Source: Bombyx mori (lineage: Eukaryota; Arthropoda; Insecta; Lepidoptera; Bombycidae). Taken from it: a DNA stretch of 64,000 nucleotides. Position 1 is the stretch's first letter, and each line of letters opens with the position of its first letter. The stretch lies in NCBI RefSeq assembly GCF_030269925.1, contig NC_085112.1, positions 1,365,501 through 1,429,500 on the forward strand, given 5' to 3'. Below are positions 21,283-32,577 of this stretch, piece after piece. Both the position numbers and the translations under genes were made by a program. The notes below the pieces were generated by a model. It was not told the origin of the DNA. It searched no databases and was given only the letters and a program-made list of their open reading frames with translations.

Positions 21283-21528
21283 TACTGGTGGTAGGACCTC
21301 TTGTTAGTCCGCACGGGTAGGTACCACCACTCTGCCTATTTCTGCCGTGAAGCAGTAATGCGTTTCGGTTTGAAGGGTGGGGCAGCCGTTGTAACGATAC
21401 TGAGACCTTAGAACTTATATCTCAAGGTGGGTGGCGCATTTACGTTGTAGATGTCTATGGGCTCCAGTAACCACTTAATACCAGGTGGGCTGTGAGCTCG
21501 TCCACGCATCTAAGCAATAAAAAAAAAT
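21283..21528 (+). mobile_element. Bm1 SINE, 5'-truncated, well preserved
   Basis: tactggtggtaggacctctt to ctaagcaataaaaaaaa with few changes from the common sequence. Confidence 0.92.
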
Positions 21529-22680
21529 TATAGATATTTTTCCAGCATCAGAATTAGATATTTGAGATTTTTAGTGCTAACAGGCACTGATGGACATCAC
21601 CAACGTATTGCCTAAGGTCACAGCTTCAATTCCCAGTTCAGGAAAACATTTTTGTGACGAAGCGGTTTGTTTGATCTGTATTTGAGTGTTTAAAACATAG
21701 ACATATAGTAGACACATAATTTTAATATACGTATATATTTATAAAATTTGCATATAAATCGCTGGTTTTTATAATTTAGAAAATTTATTAATTATCTATT
21801 TATGAATAGCAATAATTAGCATTAGCCAAAAAGCTATGCTTGCTTAAAATGTACTAAACACAATACTCTCACAACTTCTGATCTTTCCGGGCCTTTCTTG
21901 TGAGTAAATCATTCTGGCAAAGGAAGCTAGGAAAATAATAAGGTAAACTCTGCAGAAAGGATTTGTTGGATGAAAATCTCGCCCGGGTGTTAATAGGTTA
22001 ATAATTCTAATTACCCCATACGTTGTAAGTTATGAAAGCAGATACACAAGGAGGAACTTGCAAATCATCTTGTGTCCAGGGATCAAGTCTGCAGGCTCTG
22101 TGAGGCTCACAAATAGCAAATTCTCCTCAAACCTTCCGCCTTTAGGAATAGTATCAAAGCGCTCGATATTGTCTGTAGAAGAAAAACCAATTCCAGCTCA
22201 AACTTGTGCGTGGGAATAATGATAATCAAACATAATCGTGGACTTGTTCTTAAGACCTCAGACGTTAGGAAGAAGTATCTTCATTACTATTCATTGCTTA
22301 GATTCGTAAGAACCTCCAGGATATCCGAATTGAACATGCTCAAAACATCTTCTTGACTCGACTAGAAAAAAAAACGAAATATTCTATAAAAAAAATTTTT
22401 TTAACAGAAAATTAATTTTTGGTGGTCCTTATTTTTCTAAACCCCAAAAACCGTGAAGTCACTAAACGATATTTTGTTAAGCAAATACTTGAACTCGAGT
22501 GGTGGCACTTCTGTTTATTTATTCGCTACCGTTGAACTGTAAGATTAGGCGGGAAAAGATGGGTTTAATAACAAAAACAACTTTTGTTTGTCTGCGAAAC
22601 TTCTAGTGACTTGATTGAAACATTTTAAGGGTTTAAACTTTAAATGAAATCTTAAAGGAATTTTTAGATTTTCAGCAAAC
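21529..22680. other. Long stretch without recognised features
   Basis: More than 1.1 kb of AT-rich sequence. I see no repeat, RNA gene or coding signal. Confidence 0.45.
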
Positions 22681-22693
22681 TGTTGAAAGTTTT

Positions 22694-22942
22694 TATTTTA
22701 TTTTATTGCCTAGATGGCTTGACGATCTCAGAGCCCACCTGGTGTTAAGCGGTTACCGGAGCCCATAGACGTCTATAACGTAAATGCCGCCACCCATCTT
22801 GAGATATGAGTTCTAAGGTCTCAGTATAGTTACAACGGCTGCCCCACCCTTCAAACCGAAACGCATTACTCCTTCACGGTAGAAATAGGCAGGGGGGTGG
22901 TACCTACCCGCGCGGACTCACGAGAGGTCCTACCACCAATAA
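22694..22942 (-). mobile_element. Bm1 SINE, first of tandem pair
   Basis: Tail ttttattttattttattgcc through ggtcctaccacc. Flanked by gttgaaagttttta (left) and gttaaaagttttta (right), a likely target-site duplication with one change. Confidence 0.9.
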
Positions 22943-22956
22943 ACCAGTTAAAAGTT

Positions 22957-23262
22957 TTTATTTTATTTTATTGCTTAGATGGGCGGTTGAGCTCACAGCC
23001 TACCTGGTGCTAACCGGAGCCCATAGCCATCGATAACGTAAAAGCCGCCACTCATCTTGGGATATGAGTTCTAAGGTCCAACCGAAACGCATTACTGCTT
23101 CACGGCTGAAATAAGCAGGGTGGTGGTACTTACCCGTGCGGACTCACAAGAGGTCTTACTTACCACGTGTAATTACGAAAATTATAATTTTGCGGGTTCG
23201 ATTTTTATTACACGATATTATTATTCCTTCACCGTGGAAGTCAATAGTAAAAGTGTCATCTT
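22957..23262 (-). mobile_element. Bm1 SINE, second of tandem pair
   Basis: Same orientation and same tail form. It has an internal deletion near 23080 and extends further into the 5' body (cttcaccgtggaagtcaata). Confidence 0.9.
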
Positions 23263-23967
23263 TAAATAAAAAAAATAATAAGATAAAGATTAGAATAGCT
23301 TTCATTTTACTGGAAGTTGAAATTTGGACCTCACACCTCGAGACGGCAGTGGGATTCCAGTAACGATGAACCCCGGGTGGGTTGACCTCCGGTTCGAAAA
23401 TCTTCCCACACCTGTGCCAAAAAATCCACAACCGAATTTAATTAATCGTTAAACTCCGTTAAAACAGCCACAGTCGGCTTTTGAAACCTCACAAAAGAAC
23501 CTCAAACAATGATAACCCTATTGAAGTTACACAAAAGACACATTTTATGCCAAAAAACACAATTGCCATTAATAATTAGATCAAAACGAATCAAATTTGT
23601 CTATAGAATTAGAAAAATATGTATCGATAACTTGTCATTGTAAATTAGACATTAACGCTACGAAAATAAGAGATGTGGTGAATGTAATTAAAATTTTTAG
23701 CTTTCTGGAGTATCCCGTGGTGATCTTTCGCGTGTAAATGCAGTTATTGTTTTCAGAGTCATTTTGATTTATATCAAGAACTTTGTATGAAAGGGTATGT
23801 TTTTTTTTTATTCTTCCGGTGTGCTTTTTGAAATTTATTAATAAATCATTTTATGCTGGTACGTTAGAAAAAAAACTAAAAACATGTTTAAACCAGCCGA
23901 AATAGCATTATGAGTAAGTAACTTTTTAAACTTGATATAGATAAAAATAAACAAAAATCAATGTTTA
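23263..23967. other. No recognised feature
   Basis: AT-rich interval with no recognised gene or repeat. Confidence 0.45.
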
Positions 23968-24217
23968 TTTTATATATTTTTTTATTTATTGCTTAGATGG
24001 AGAACAAGCTCACAACCCACCTGGTGTTAAGTGATTACCGGAGCCCATAAACATCTACAACGTAAATGCGCCACCCACCTTGAGAAATAAGTTCTAAGGT
24101 CTCAGTATAGTTACAACGGCTGCCCTTCAAACCGAAACGTATTACTGCTTCACGGCAGAATTAGGCGGGGCGGTGGTACCTACCCGTGCGGACTCACAAG
24201 AGGTCCTACCACCATTA
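23968..24217 (-). mobile_element. Bm1 SINE, 5'-truncated
   Basis: Poly(T)-attgcttagatggagaac to gaggtcctaccacc. A small deletion removes ccacc within the gctgcccttcaaaccg block. Confidence 0.9.
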
Positions 24218-24821
24218 ATGAATTAGAATTAGTACTTGTTTGTTATTTCTTTTCAATTCTGGCGAGGCGCCATTAATAAACCTCAAAGGGATTAAGTTTG
24301 AAGATATATCCTCGATAGAGCCGGTGCTGGGATTTCCTAGTAGTATCCTAAAATGGGAGCGTTCGGCTGAAAAAAGGATAACGTATTTTTTGTTCATTTT
24401 AGGCAGCCGAGAATACGTCTCACTTGATGGTAAATAGTCACCTTTGCTCATCCAGAACCGAGGCACAGTTAATTCACTGCCTAACTATGTAAAAGCATCT
24501 AAAAGCTTTTCAAATGACGTTGCAGTCAGTTAAATTTGCATATTATTTTAAGTATTTTTAATTCCACATTATTGCCATTAACGATGTCAGCTAATATTTT
24601 GAATATTACCTTAGCTTAGTGGTCATATAAATGCGGTCGGAGTTTTCAGAAATGTATTTTCTAACGTCTTGTTTGGACGAATCTTGACGAACGATTCGAT
24701 AATCTAATCGAAACGCACGATTAAGTGTTGAGCTAGGAAGAATAGTAGCACTAGTACGATCTCATATTGACGAAACAATCCCAAGAGATTGTTCAAGATC
24801 ACGCATAGACACAACATCCAG
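24218..24821. other. Unassigned; weak family C 3' UTR remnant
   Basis: 24401-24456 (ggcagccgagaatacgtctc, acttgatggtaaatagtcac) resembles a diverged minus-strand family C LINE tail. The rest is unassigned. Confidence 0.4.
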
Positions 24822-24980
24822 AGCATCCTCAGTGGGTCGCAATTCTCGCGGGTAGATTCTGCGAAGCTTGCTGGGGCTAGTGGCAAATTCTATCAGGTTG
24901 AGTCCGTGAGCCCACCTACCCGTCCGGGCGTATCTGGATTAGCCCCTTAGACTACTAGCGAAAAGGTAGGGGGAAAAAAT
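24822..24980 (+). mobile_element. Jockey-type LINE 3' UTR fragment
   Basis: ctcagtgggtcgcaattctc to ccccttagactactagcg and an A-rich tail. Confidence 0.8.
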
Positions 24981-25336
24981 TAGGATCTCATAACATTTTG
25001 ACTAAATGTAACACACATAAATAATATGTTTTATTCACAACAAAGATAACCCTTCGTTGTCGACCGGAAGGCGTAACCGGATAGCCCTGTACCCTGAACG
25101 GTCCAATCAAAACAGATTCGTTATAAAACTGAACCGATCTCAACAATAGAGTTAATCATTACAAACAGAAAAACATCCATAAAGGGTTAAACAATTATAT
25201 AAATTAAATACATCCTCCTTTATGTGAAAGAAAGTTTCACATACAGGATGTTTTATCTCACCAAACCATTTTTTTCAGAACGTCTTCTGAGAATTAAGTT
25301 TGGACGTACTTTATAGGTTATGAGAGAACGAGGGTA
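24981..25336. other. No recognised feature
   Basis: Contains the small inverted repeat cctcctttatgtgaaagaaa / tttcacatacagg near 25211-25247 (loose hairpin). Nothing else seen. Confidence 0.4.
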
Positions 25337-25572
25337 GGAACCGGTCACCAAGGGCTCGACCAGTAAATTAACCCATAGACTCAGCTCACTGAGTTTCTCA
25401 TCTAATCTTCTCAGTGGGTCGCGTTTCCGATTCTTTGGTAGATTCTGCGAAGCACTGCTCTTGCTAGGGCCAGTGTTAGCAACACTCTCGGTTTGAGCCC
25501 CGTGAGCTCACCTACTAGCTCGGTGAATCTAGAATAACTCCTCGAGGTTACTAGATTGAGTAGCAAAAAAAA
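25337..25572 (+). mobile_element. Jockey-type LINE 3' UTR
   Basis: ggtcaccaagggctcgacca to cctcgaggttactagattga and poly(A). This is the 'cctcgaggttactag' 3' UTR subtype also seen at 29655-29918. Confidence 0.85.
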
Positions 25573-25792
25573 GGTAGGAATTTTTGGGAGGGTTAAGTTA
25601 GTTAATAAAATGTGAATGCCGTCACTACAGGCGAAGGAAACATTAGTATTAGGTCGAGCTGATCTATACCATTGCCTTTTGATTAACAATTAGTCAGACT
25701 ATAGCGATTCTGATTGTACAGTTTTCTCTGCTCCTTGAAACGGAATGCGGTAGGCTGTTGATAACGTTACATTGCGTGCTGCGTAATGGATA

Positions 25793-26033
25793 TTTTTTTT
25801 ATTGCTTAGATGGGTGAACGAGCTCACAGCCCACCTGGGGTTAAGTGGTTACTGGAGCCCATAGACATCTACAACGTAAATGCGCCACCTACCTTGAAAT
25901 ATAATTTCTAAGGTCTCAGTATAGTTACAACGGTTTCCCCACCCTTTAGGCCGAAACGCATTATTGCTTCACGGCAGAAATAGGCGGAGTGGTGGTATCT
26001 ACCCGTGCGGACTTAAATGATGTCCTACTACCA
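25793..26033 (-). mobile_element. Bm1 SINE, 5'-truncated
   Basis: Poly(T)-attgcttagatgggtgaac to gtcctactaccag, with moderate divergence. Confidence 0.9.
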
Positions 26034-26534
26034 GATATTTAATAAGTTCTGAGTTGATGTCGATCAGTAATTACCAATGTGGAGTATGAAAAGTTTTTTT
26101 CCTATCATCGACATCATCGCTGAGGTCATCACACGTACTCTCAAGAGTTTGGTTGTTGCAGTTAGATACGTTTTTGCGACATCGGATCAAATGTATAGAC
26201 TCTATTTTTAAATTTGATCTGTAATAAACTATATTCTCGAATTTATTATTATCTAAAAACTAAAGCTCCGCCAAAACCGAACTGGCCGTATAAAGAAAGC
26301 TTAATATTATTTTTACGCGTAGAATTACTTCCTCTATCATTTACGTGTTTTGTTCCCGCCATATGACGGGCCGAGGAAAAAATGTCTCGAAGATGGCGTC
26401 TCCACATGTCGTATGCGTAGCACGTGTTGCGATTGCATTTTAAGGCTTTTATTTCTGTTTTCTGTTATGTATTTGAACGAAAATATTGTAATGCATGTCT
26501 AGTTACTTACGTCAGACGAATTATGAAAATCTTA
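26034..26534. other. No recognised feature
   Basis: AT-rich interval. actaaagctccgcc at 26264 echoes the hairpin region near 6200. Confidence 0.4.
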
Positions 26535-26795
26535 AGACGTTTTTTTCCTAGGATTTTATGACCTGGTAACTAAGACCTTTAAGTCATGTCTTATTTTAAT
26601 TTATTTTCATATTTTTATAAAAAAATTATAATATGGAGTGAAATGAAATGAAATGAAGATGATTATTTGAGACATTAATCAACTGGAATAAAATTAAATG
26701 TAATGGGATGAGATGATATGGTATGAAATATAATCTCAGTAAAATGGTGGTCGTTTACTAAGATTTTTTCAGTGGACTTTTTGGAGGCTTTGTTT
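26535..26795 (-). repeat. Unclassified dispersed repeat with GAAAT core
   Basis: Inverted partner of 14340-14530: attttatgacctggtaacta, gaaatgaaatgaaatgaag core, tctcagtaaaatggtggtcg. Longer than the other copy by an extra internal block. Confidence 0.6.
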
Positions 26796-27089
26796 CATTT
26801 TCTCTCATTTGTGCACTTTCACAGATATTAAATAGTTACTAAACCTCCGTAAAATTACACATTTAAACCTGAAGAAACACTAAATAGACAAAATAAAACA
26901 AATCACACAACTTCACTCTTGCACTCCCACCAAAAAGTCCTTAAGACGATTCTGAGTAATCTGAGTGACTCTGATAATTCCAATTCCTGTTAGTTAGTAA
27001 AATGTGGTGTAATTGAGTTTTTTTTAATAGACTTAAAATTAGTTGAACGTCAATTGCTTATTTATGTACATAATAATATGTTGCTAACT

Positions 27090-27258
27090 GCGTTTTTTTT
27101 ATATTACCTTTGAATGCAGACAAGCATACAGACCATCTGATAGTAAGCGGTTCCCGTCGCTCATGGACGTCAGCAATGCCAAGGGGTAGAGCCAAGCAGC
27201 TGGCTACCATTCAGTACTCTCCACAAGCCCCGTTTGAAGAAGGACATGTCATACAACA
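27090..27258 (-). mobile_element. Family C LINE 3' UTR fragment
   Basis: gcagacaagcatacagacca, tcgctcatggacgtcagcaa, actctccacaagccccgttt in reverse LINE order. Confidence 0.78.
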
Positions 27259-27472
27259 GAACATAATGCTCTTGACTGTCAGAAAAATTATTATTTAAAC
27301 AATAGGTATTTGGAAATTGTTACAGAATAGGTACTACAGAAAATTTTAAAATTTGAATTTTTCTAATTTACTTTTTATTAGAGTTTTAACAACTATTATA
27401 GTAATATTTTCGTAGCCATTGCAGTCTGTTCGCACCGTCGCTTCCAGTCCTGGCTTAAAACCAAGCATCTTT

Positions 27473-27551
27473 TTAGGTCTATGGGCTCCGGTAACCACTT
27501 AACACCAGGTGGGCCGTGAGCTCGTCCCCATCTAAGCGATAAAAAAAAAAT
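27473..27551 (+). mobile_element. Bm1 SINE tail fragment
   Basis: ggtctatgggctccggtaac to catctaagcgataaaaa. Confidence 0.85.
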
Positions 27552-27631
27552 TGATGCTTTTAAATTACTGCACTAATTACTCATTCATTATTCACCTTGT
27601 CCTTAACAGCAAACCAGATTCTTTCTTATTC

Positions 27632-27742
27632 AAGGTGGCTGGCGCGTTTACGTTGTAGATGTCTATGGGCTCCAGTAACCATTTAACACCAGGTGGGCTG
27701 TGAGCTCGTCCACCGATCTAAGCAATAAATAAAAAAAATACT
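27632..27742 (+). mobile_element. Bm1 SINE tail fragment
   Basis: caaggtggctggcgcgttta to gatctaagcaataaataaaa. A second independent tail 80 bp after the previous one. Confidence 0.87.
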
Positions 27743-27954
27743 TCCTATAATTTCGTGTTTTGAAAAACAAATGTTATATCAATTACATAGTTCATTATTT
27801 TTTAATGAATGTTTATTGTACTTAATAACTTTTATTAGCTTAGTCTGATATAACCGATTTCAAGATGTCCGAATAACTTGAAATATTATACACAAATTAT
27901 GGAGATATGACAATATATTAATTTGAGATACGGTTAAAGAATAATAGTAAATTG

Positions 27955-28078
27955 AAATGCTTTAACAAAAACTGACTTCAAATAGAAAAAAAAGATATTC
28001 CAAAACAAATTAATATACACTAATAACAATAATAATCGAAATCGGTTGAGTTAATGAGTTATTCATCTATTTGCCGCA
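27955..28078 (+). repeat. Partial copy of the 32.2-kb dispersed element
   Basis: gctttaacaaaaactgactt through aatcgaaatcggttgagtta and attcatctatttgccg, cut short by a Bm1 at 28079. Confidence 0.7.
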
Positions 28079-28302
28079 AGTGGACGAGCTCACAGCCCAC
28101 CTGATGTTAAGTGGTTACTGGAGCCCATAGACATCTACAACGTAAATGCGCCACCCACTTTGAGATATAAGTTCTAAGGTCTCAATTATAGTTACAACGG
28201 CTGCCCCACCCTTCAAACCGAAACGCATTACTGCTTCACGGCAGAAATAGGCAGGGTGGTGGTACCTACCCGCGCGGACTCTCACGAGGTCCTACGACCA
28301 GT
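28079..28302 (-). mobile_element. Bm1 SINE lacking its tail
   Basis: Begins directly at tggacgagctcacagcccac with no poly(T)-ttattgcttag. The terminal 20-30 bp of the SINE 3' end is missing. Confidence 0.88.
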
Positions 28303-28646
28303 AAGAAGTTTTTTTTATTTTACTATAAATGTCAAAGATCATTATATTTCTTTTCCAAATCAAGTCAAAGCGAATCAAGGCAAAGAACCGAAATGGCGTG
28401 TAACTTATTAATTTGACATTAACAAAGTGGTCGCTACGGGCGTTCGTGCGTCAAGAACTGGACAGATAACTGAAATTAAGCATTTCAAAATGTCGCTTTG
28501 GTAAAAATATGGTCAGTTAATAGAGGGCAAGTGCTTAATTAGCCAATGAATAATACAATTAACTTACATTTTGTCTTTACAAGGTAATTTTACGTGTGGA
28601 GTTCTGGTACCTGCTAATTTGTCAAAAACCTTCCTATTTTTGTCAT

Positions 28647-28890
28647 TTTTTTTATCTCTTTCATGGTTGGACGAGCTCACAGCCCACCTGGTGTTAAGTG
28701 GTTGCTGGAGCCCATAGAGATCTACGACGTAAATGCGCCACCCACCTTGAGATATAAGTTCTTAGGTCTCAAGCACGGTCACAACGGTTGCTCCACCCTT
28801 CAAACCGAAACGCATTATTGCTTCACGGCAGAAATAGGCTGGGTGGTGGTACCTACCCGCGCGGACTCACAAGAGGTCCTACTACCAGTG
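28647..28890 (-). mobile_element. Bm1 SINE with partial duplications on its 5' side
   Basis: Normal body, then 28891-28945 repeats aagtggtgactggagcccat and ttaagtgattactggagccc, two extra short pieces of the SINE 3' region in the same orientation. Confidence 0.85.
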
Positions 28891-28945
28891 GTACCATAAG
28901 TGGTGACTGGAGCCCATATGTTAAGTGATTACTGGAGCCCATAAT

Positions 28946-29654
28946 AAGTATTTAGGACTACTATAAAGTCTATGACGGTAATTTTTTTATGATTACTATT
29001 ACTGATACGCGTATTAAACGTGATTATTAACATATCAGGTGTAAAGAACTTCTAATTCTGCTAGGCGGGGTTAATACGGCTGGTGTTTATTTTCAAATTC
29101 CTAATACTAAGAAAATAAGCCTGAGATAAAGCTGAGAATGTATTTTACAATAGTAACGTTGGCTCTTCTTATAGAATATAGATTTTCAAAGTCACAGATC
29201 GGAAGCAACCTGCAAAAATCGTCTGCTAATAAGACACCCACATTCCGTTCTTAGGTAATCAAATAATTAGAATGATACAGTTTTTTTTTCTTTTTTTTTT
29301 AAATTACATACAAACAGATTCTGATGAGAGAGCCAAAAATTTACATATATTTCAAAATGTTTTAAAACAAAAACAGCGCAATATGAAAATATTACGAGTC
29401 TTAAAATAATTATGGTTTGCGTTGCCGAAGCATCGTCATAATTTTCGGCCATTTCTTTAAAACAAGCCAAAGGTTTTAAGAAGAAACAATTTCGTTAATT
29501 ACCAATTAGTTAACCGAGGCGCTCGTCAACTCGACACCTCCAACACTTTACCGCACGAGAATCAAAAAAGGGCCTAATTGCGTAACGGCTAACGCTATCG
29601 TTCACGTCAAAAAATGATATTCTAATGGTGATCTTTATGTAATGTAAACACGTT
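28946..29654. other. No recognised feature
   Basis: AT-rich with a poly(T) at 29281-29301. No gene or repeat recognised. Confidence 0.45.
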
Positions 29655-29918
29655 ATTTCGGATCCTCCCGATCATCGCCACCCGTCGCTTGCGACGAAAG
29701 GCTCGACGAGTAAATTAACCCACAGACACAGCCCACTGAGTTTCTCGCCGGATCTTCACAGTGGGTCGCGTTTCCGATCCGGTGGTAGATTCTGTGAAGC
29801 ACGGCTCTTGCTAGGGCTAGTGTTAGCAACGTCGTCAGGTTTGAGCCCCGTGAGCTCCCCTACAAGCTCGACGAATCTAGAATAACCCCTCGAGGTTGCT
29901 AGAAAAGGTAGGGCAAAA
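29655..29918 (+). mobile_element. Jockey-type LINE 3' UTR
   Basis: cggatcctcccgatcatcgc to cccctcgaggttgctag and a short A tail. Same subtype as 25337-25572. Confidence 0.87.
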
Positions 29919-29935
29919 ACACTGAATGTAAAAAT

Positions 29936-30014
29936 TTGGAACTCCTGTCTCAAGGTGGGTGTTTCAGTTCCGACAACCAGATATACCGTGAGCTCCTCCA
30001 CCCATCTAAGCAAC
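29936..30014 (+). mobile_element. Bm1 SINE tail fragment, diverged
   Basis: gtctcaaggtgggtg and ccgtgagctcctccacccat to ctaagcaa, cut by the LINE that follows. Confidence 0.65.
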
Positions 30015-30152
30015 AGTGGCGATTCTGATTTGATGGTAGATTTTGCGAAGGCTAGTGTTAGCAAATTCTCTCAGGCTGAGCCGCGTGAAATCACTGTAGT
30101 CCGTGAGTGGCTGGAATAGCTCAATAGGCTATTGGCGTGTAGGAAAAAAAAA
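30015..30152 (+). mobile_element. Jockey-type LINE 3' UTR fragment
   Basis: cagtggcgattctgatttga, ctagtgttagcaaattctct, ggctattggcgtgtagg and poly(A). Confidence 0.75.
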
Positions 30153-30296
30153 TCTAATGTCAATCATACTTCAAGAAGCAAAGAAAATTTAAAATGTCTT
30201 TTGTATGTATATATTTTATTTTATTTCTATACTTATAAATAAATACATTAATAAGTGTTCCTGGTTACTTTGATTTTAATTTTTGTTATTAAAATC

Positions 30297-30500
30297 TCGT
30301 CTGGTTTAAGTGGTTACCGTAGCCTATAGACATCAGCAATGTAAATACTGCTACCTAACATGAGACATGTGTCCAAAGTCTCTTTTTTACTGTACAACAG
30401 TTGCTCCACCCTTCAAACCGAAACGCACTACTGCTTCACGGCAGAAATAGGCAGGGCGGTGGTACCTACGCGTGCGGACTCACAACACGCCCTACCACCA
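30297..30500 (-). mobile_element. Bm1-variant SINE
   Basis: Differs from common Bm1 by catcagcaatgtaaatactg, a tttttactgtacaac block and cacgccctaccaccaatata at the 5' side. It shares these with 42889-42976 and partly with 54124-54352, so it is a separate subfamily. Confidence 0.7.
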
Positions 30501-30682
30501 ATATAAGTCAGTAATGCCAAGTAATGTCATTTTCACCTTCAACAAGCACTTCACCTAGAGTCCCACTCAAATCCGCCGGAAAAACAATTGATTAACCTAA
30601 ATCGTCTTCTGTTAAAATGTCAATTGCAATAGCGTCACGCAATTACACCGCACCGGTCAAATTTAAGAGGCAGCACGCGACT
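30501..30682 (-). repeat. Sequence shared with 42977-43520
   Basis: gccggaaaaacaattgatta, cctaaatcgtcttctg, tgtcaattgcaatagcgtca and caaatttaagaggca also flank the variant SINE at 42.9 kb. The shared unit is therefore longer than the SINE itself. Confidence 0.55.
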
Positions 30683-30870
30683 TCCGCGCCTGTAAACAAT
30701 TATTTACATTCTTATCTTAGTACTAGACGGGTAAGAGAGTTTAAGGCATTTCTTCTTAATCGTGTCACTCTTGACAGAGTGGTCGTGTTCCTCATGTAGT
30801 GTTGGAAGGGGGAGACTTGATGCGTCTCAAGATGTCCCGCCATCTCTTTGACATTTGCCACTGGACGCAG

Positions 30871-31120
30871 ATTTTATTTTATTGCTTAGATGGGTGGACG
30901 AGGACACGGTCCACCTGATGTTAAGTTGTCACCGGAGCCCATAGACATCTACAGCGTAAAATGCCGCCACCCACCTTGAGATATGCGTTCTAAGGTCTCA
31001 GTTTTTACAGTACAAGGGCTGCTCAACCTTCAGACTCAAACGCATTACTGCTCCAAAGCTAAAATAGGCAGGGTAGTGGTACCTACCCGTGCGGCCTCAC
31101 TAGACGTCCTAACACCAGTA
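30871..31120 (-). mobile_element. Bm1-variant SINE
   Basis: Poly(T)-attgcttagatgggtgg tail. The body has the tttttacagtacaagggctg variant and ends gtcctaacaccagtaag. Confidence 0.82.
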
Positions 31121-32217
31121 AGTCTTAATATAACTCAATATAACTTAGCTGCTGACGATAAATTGCTGACGGTAAGGCTTCAAGGAAAGGTTCAAGGGTC
31201 AAAGAACCTTAGTTGATACGATTATATCCGGATTTTACTCAAAAGTCTAAGACTTAATTGCTCGCGATACCTTTACTAATACTGTATGATACGATGACAC
31301 TGCTAGTAGCACTCTCGCCACATATATTAGTAAGGCTCTTCCTACTGTTGGTACTACCCTCCAAAATTAAAAACTTAATATCACTACATAGTATAAAACA
31401 AAGTAGCTTTCTCTGTCCCTATATCTGCTTGTCCCTATGTAGGCTTAAATCTTTAAAACTACGCAACGGATTATGATGCGGTTTTTTTTAATAGATAGAG
31501 TGATTGAAGAGGAAGGTTCATATGTATAATAACATCCATTAAATAGTGGAGAAATACTGTTATCAATAATAAATTACAGTTCCCTAAGCGAAGCCAGGGC
31601 GGGTCGCAAGTTTTTTTATAAAAAGTACTGTTCGGAATGCATTTGCATCACTGTATAAAATCTGCAGGTAAATCAGGGAAATGGGTATAGAGCCTCCCTC
31701 TTGTGCGGAAACATTTGGTAGCATCACGCGCATGCGCGACCGAAAAAATCTATGAGGCCATAATCCCCGGGTCATTAACAAAAAACATTGTAAATTTTTA
31801 CATAAAATGAACCTTTTATTATTTCATTTAGAACCGCTTTTATTTAAGCGTCATAAGCTCTTTTTGAATCTTAGATACGCACGATTATTACAGTCGTATA
31901 TTAATAACCAAAGATCAAAGATAAAAGGACCTTTAATTGCCTACTGTTCATCTTCAGTCAGTGCCTCCGCTCCAAAGAATCATACGGTCTTATTTGAAAA
32001 ACAGATCAGCCGATATCCCAACCAAGTCCCAAGGTGCGATATTCTCTTCGGAATTTTCTTTATAGCTACAGCAGGACTATGATCTTTGTCTGATGAAAAA
32101 CACGTCAGCTCTGGTAAAAGACGATATTTAGTGTTATCCGGGATGATGTCAAAATTCTAATAATACTTAGTAGATCAATATCTGTTTTAAGCATTGAAAC
32201 GCTACGATCGAATAATT
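31121..32217. other. Long stretch without recognised features
   Basis: Over 1 kb. Several 60-90 codon ORFs have no recognisable domain. No repeat family identified. Confidence 0.45.
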
Positions 32218-32577
32218 GTAAATAGACATGCTTTAACAAAAACCGACTTCAAATAGAAAAAAAAACTGTTCCAAAACAAATTAATATACAATAAAAACAA
32301 TAATCATCGAAATCGGTTGGCGTGATATTGAGTTATTGAGTTATTCATCTGTTTGTTGCGCACGTACTTAATGCAAATTTAAGACTTATATGGTGTTCCC
32401 ATGGATACCATTATCAGAACTGGACTTAATTGAAATGTGACCACACGGGAAGCGACAGTTTTCTAATAAAAAAAGAATCATCAAAATCGATTCACCTAGT
32501 CAAAAGTTATGAGGTAGCAAACATAAAAAAAAACATACAGTCGAATTAAGAACCTCCTCCTTTTTTGAAGTCGGTTA
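32218..32577 (+). repeat. Dispersed element with AACCGACTTCAAA inverted ends
   Basis: AACCGACTTCAAA at 32241-32253 and TTTGAAGTCGGTT at 32564-32576 are perfect inverted repeats about 310 bp apart. A partial second copy is at 27955-28078. Homology starts a little outside the left inverted repeat (at gtaaat), so these may be sub-terminal rather than true ends. No coding capacity. Confidence 0.65.
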
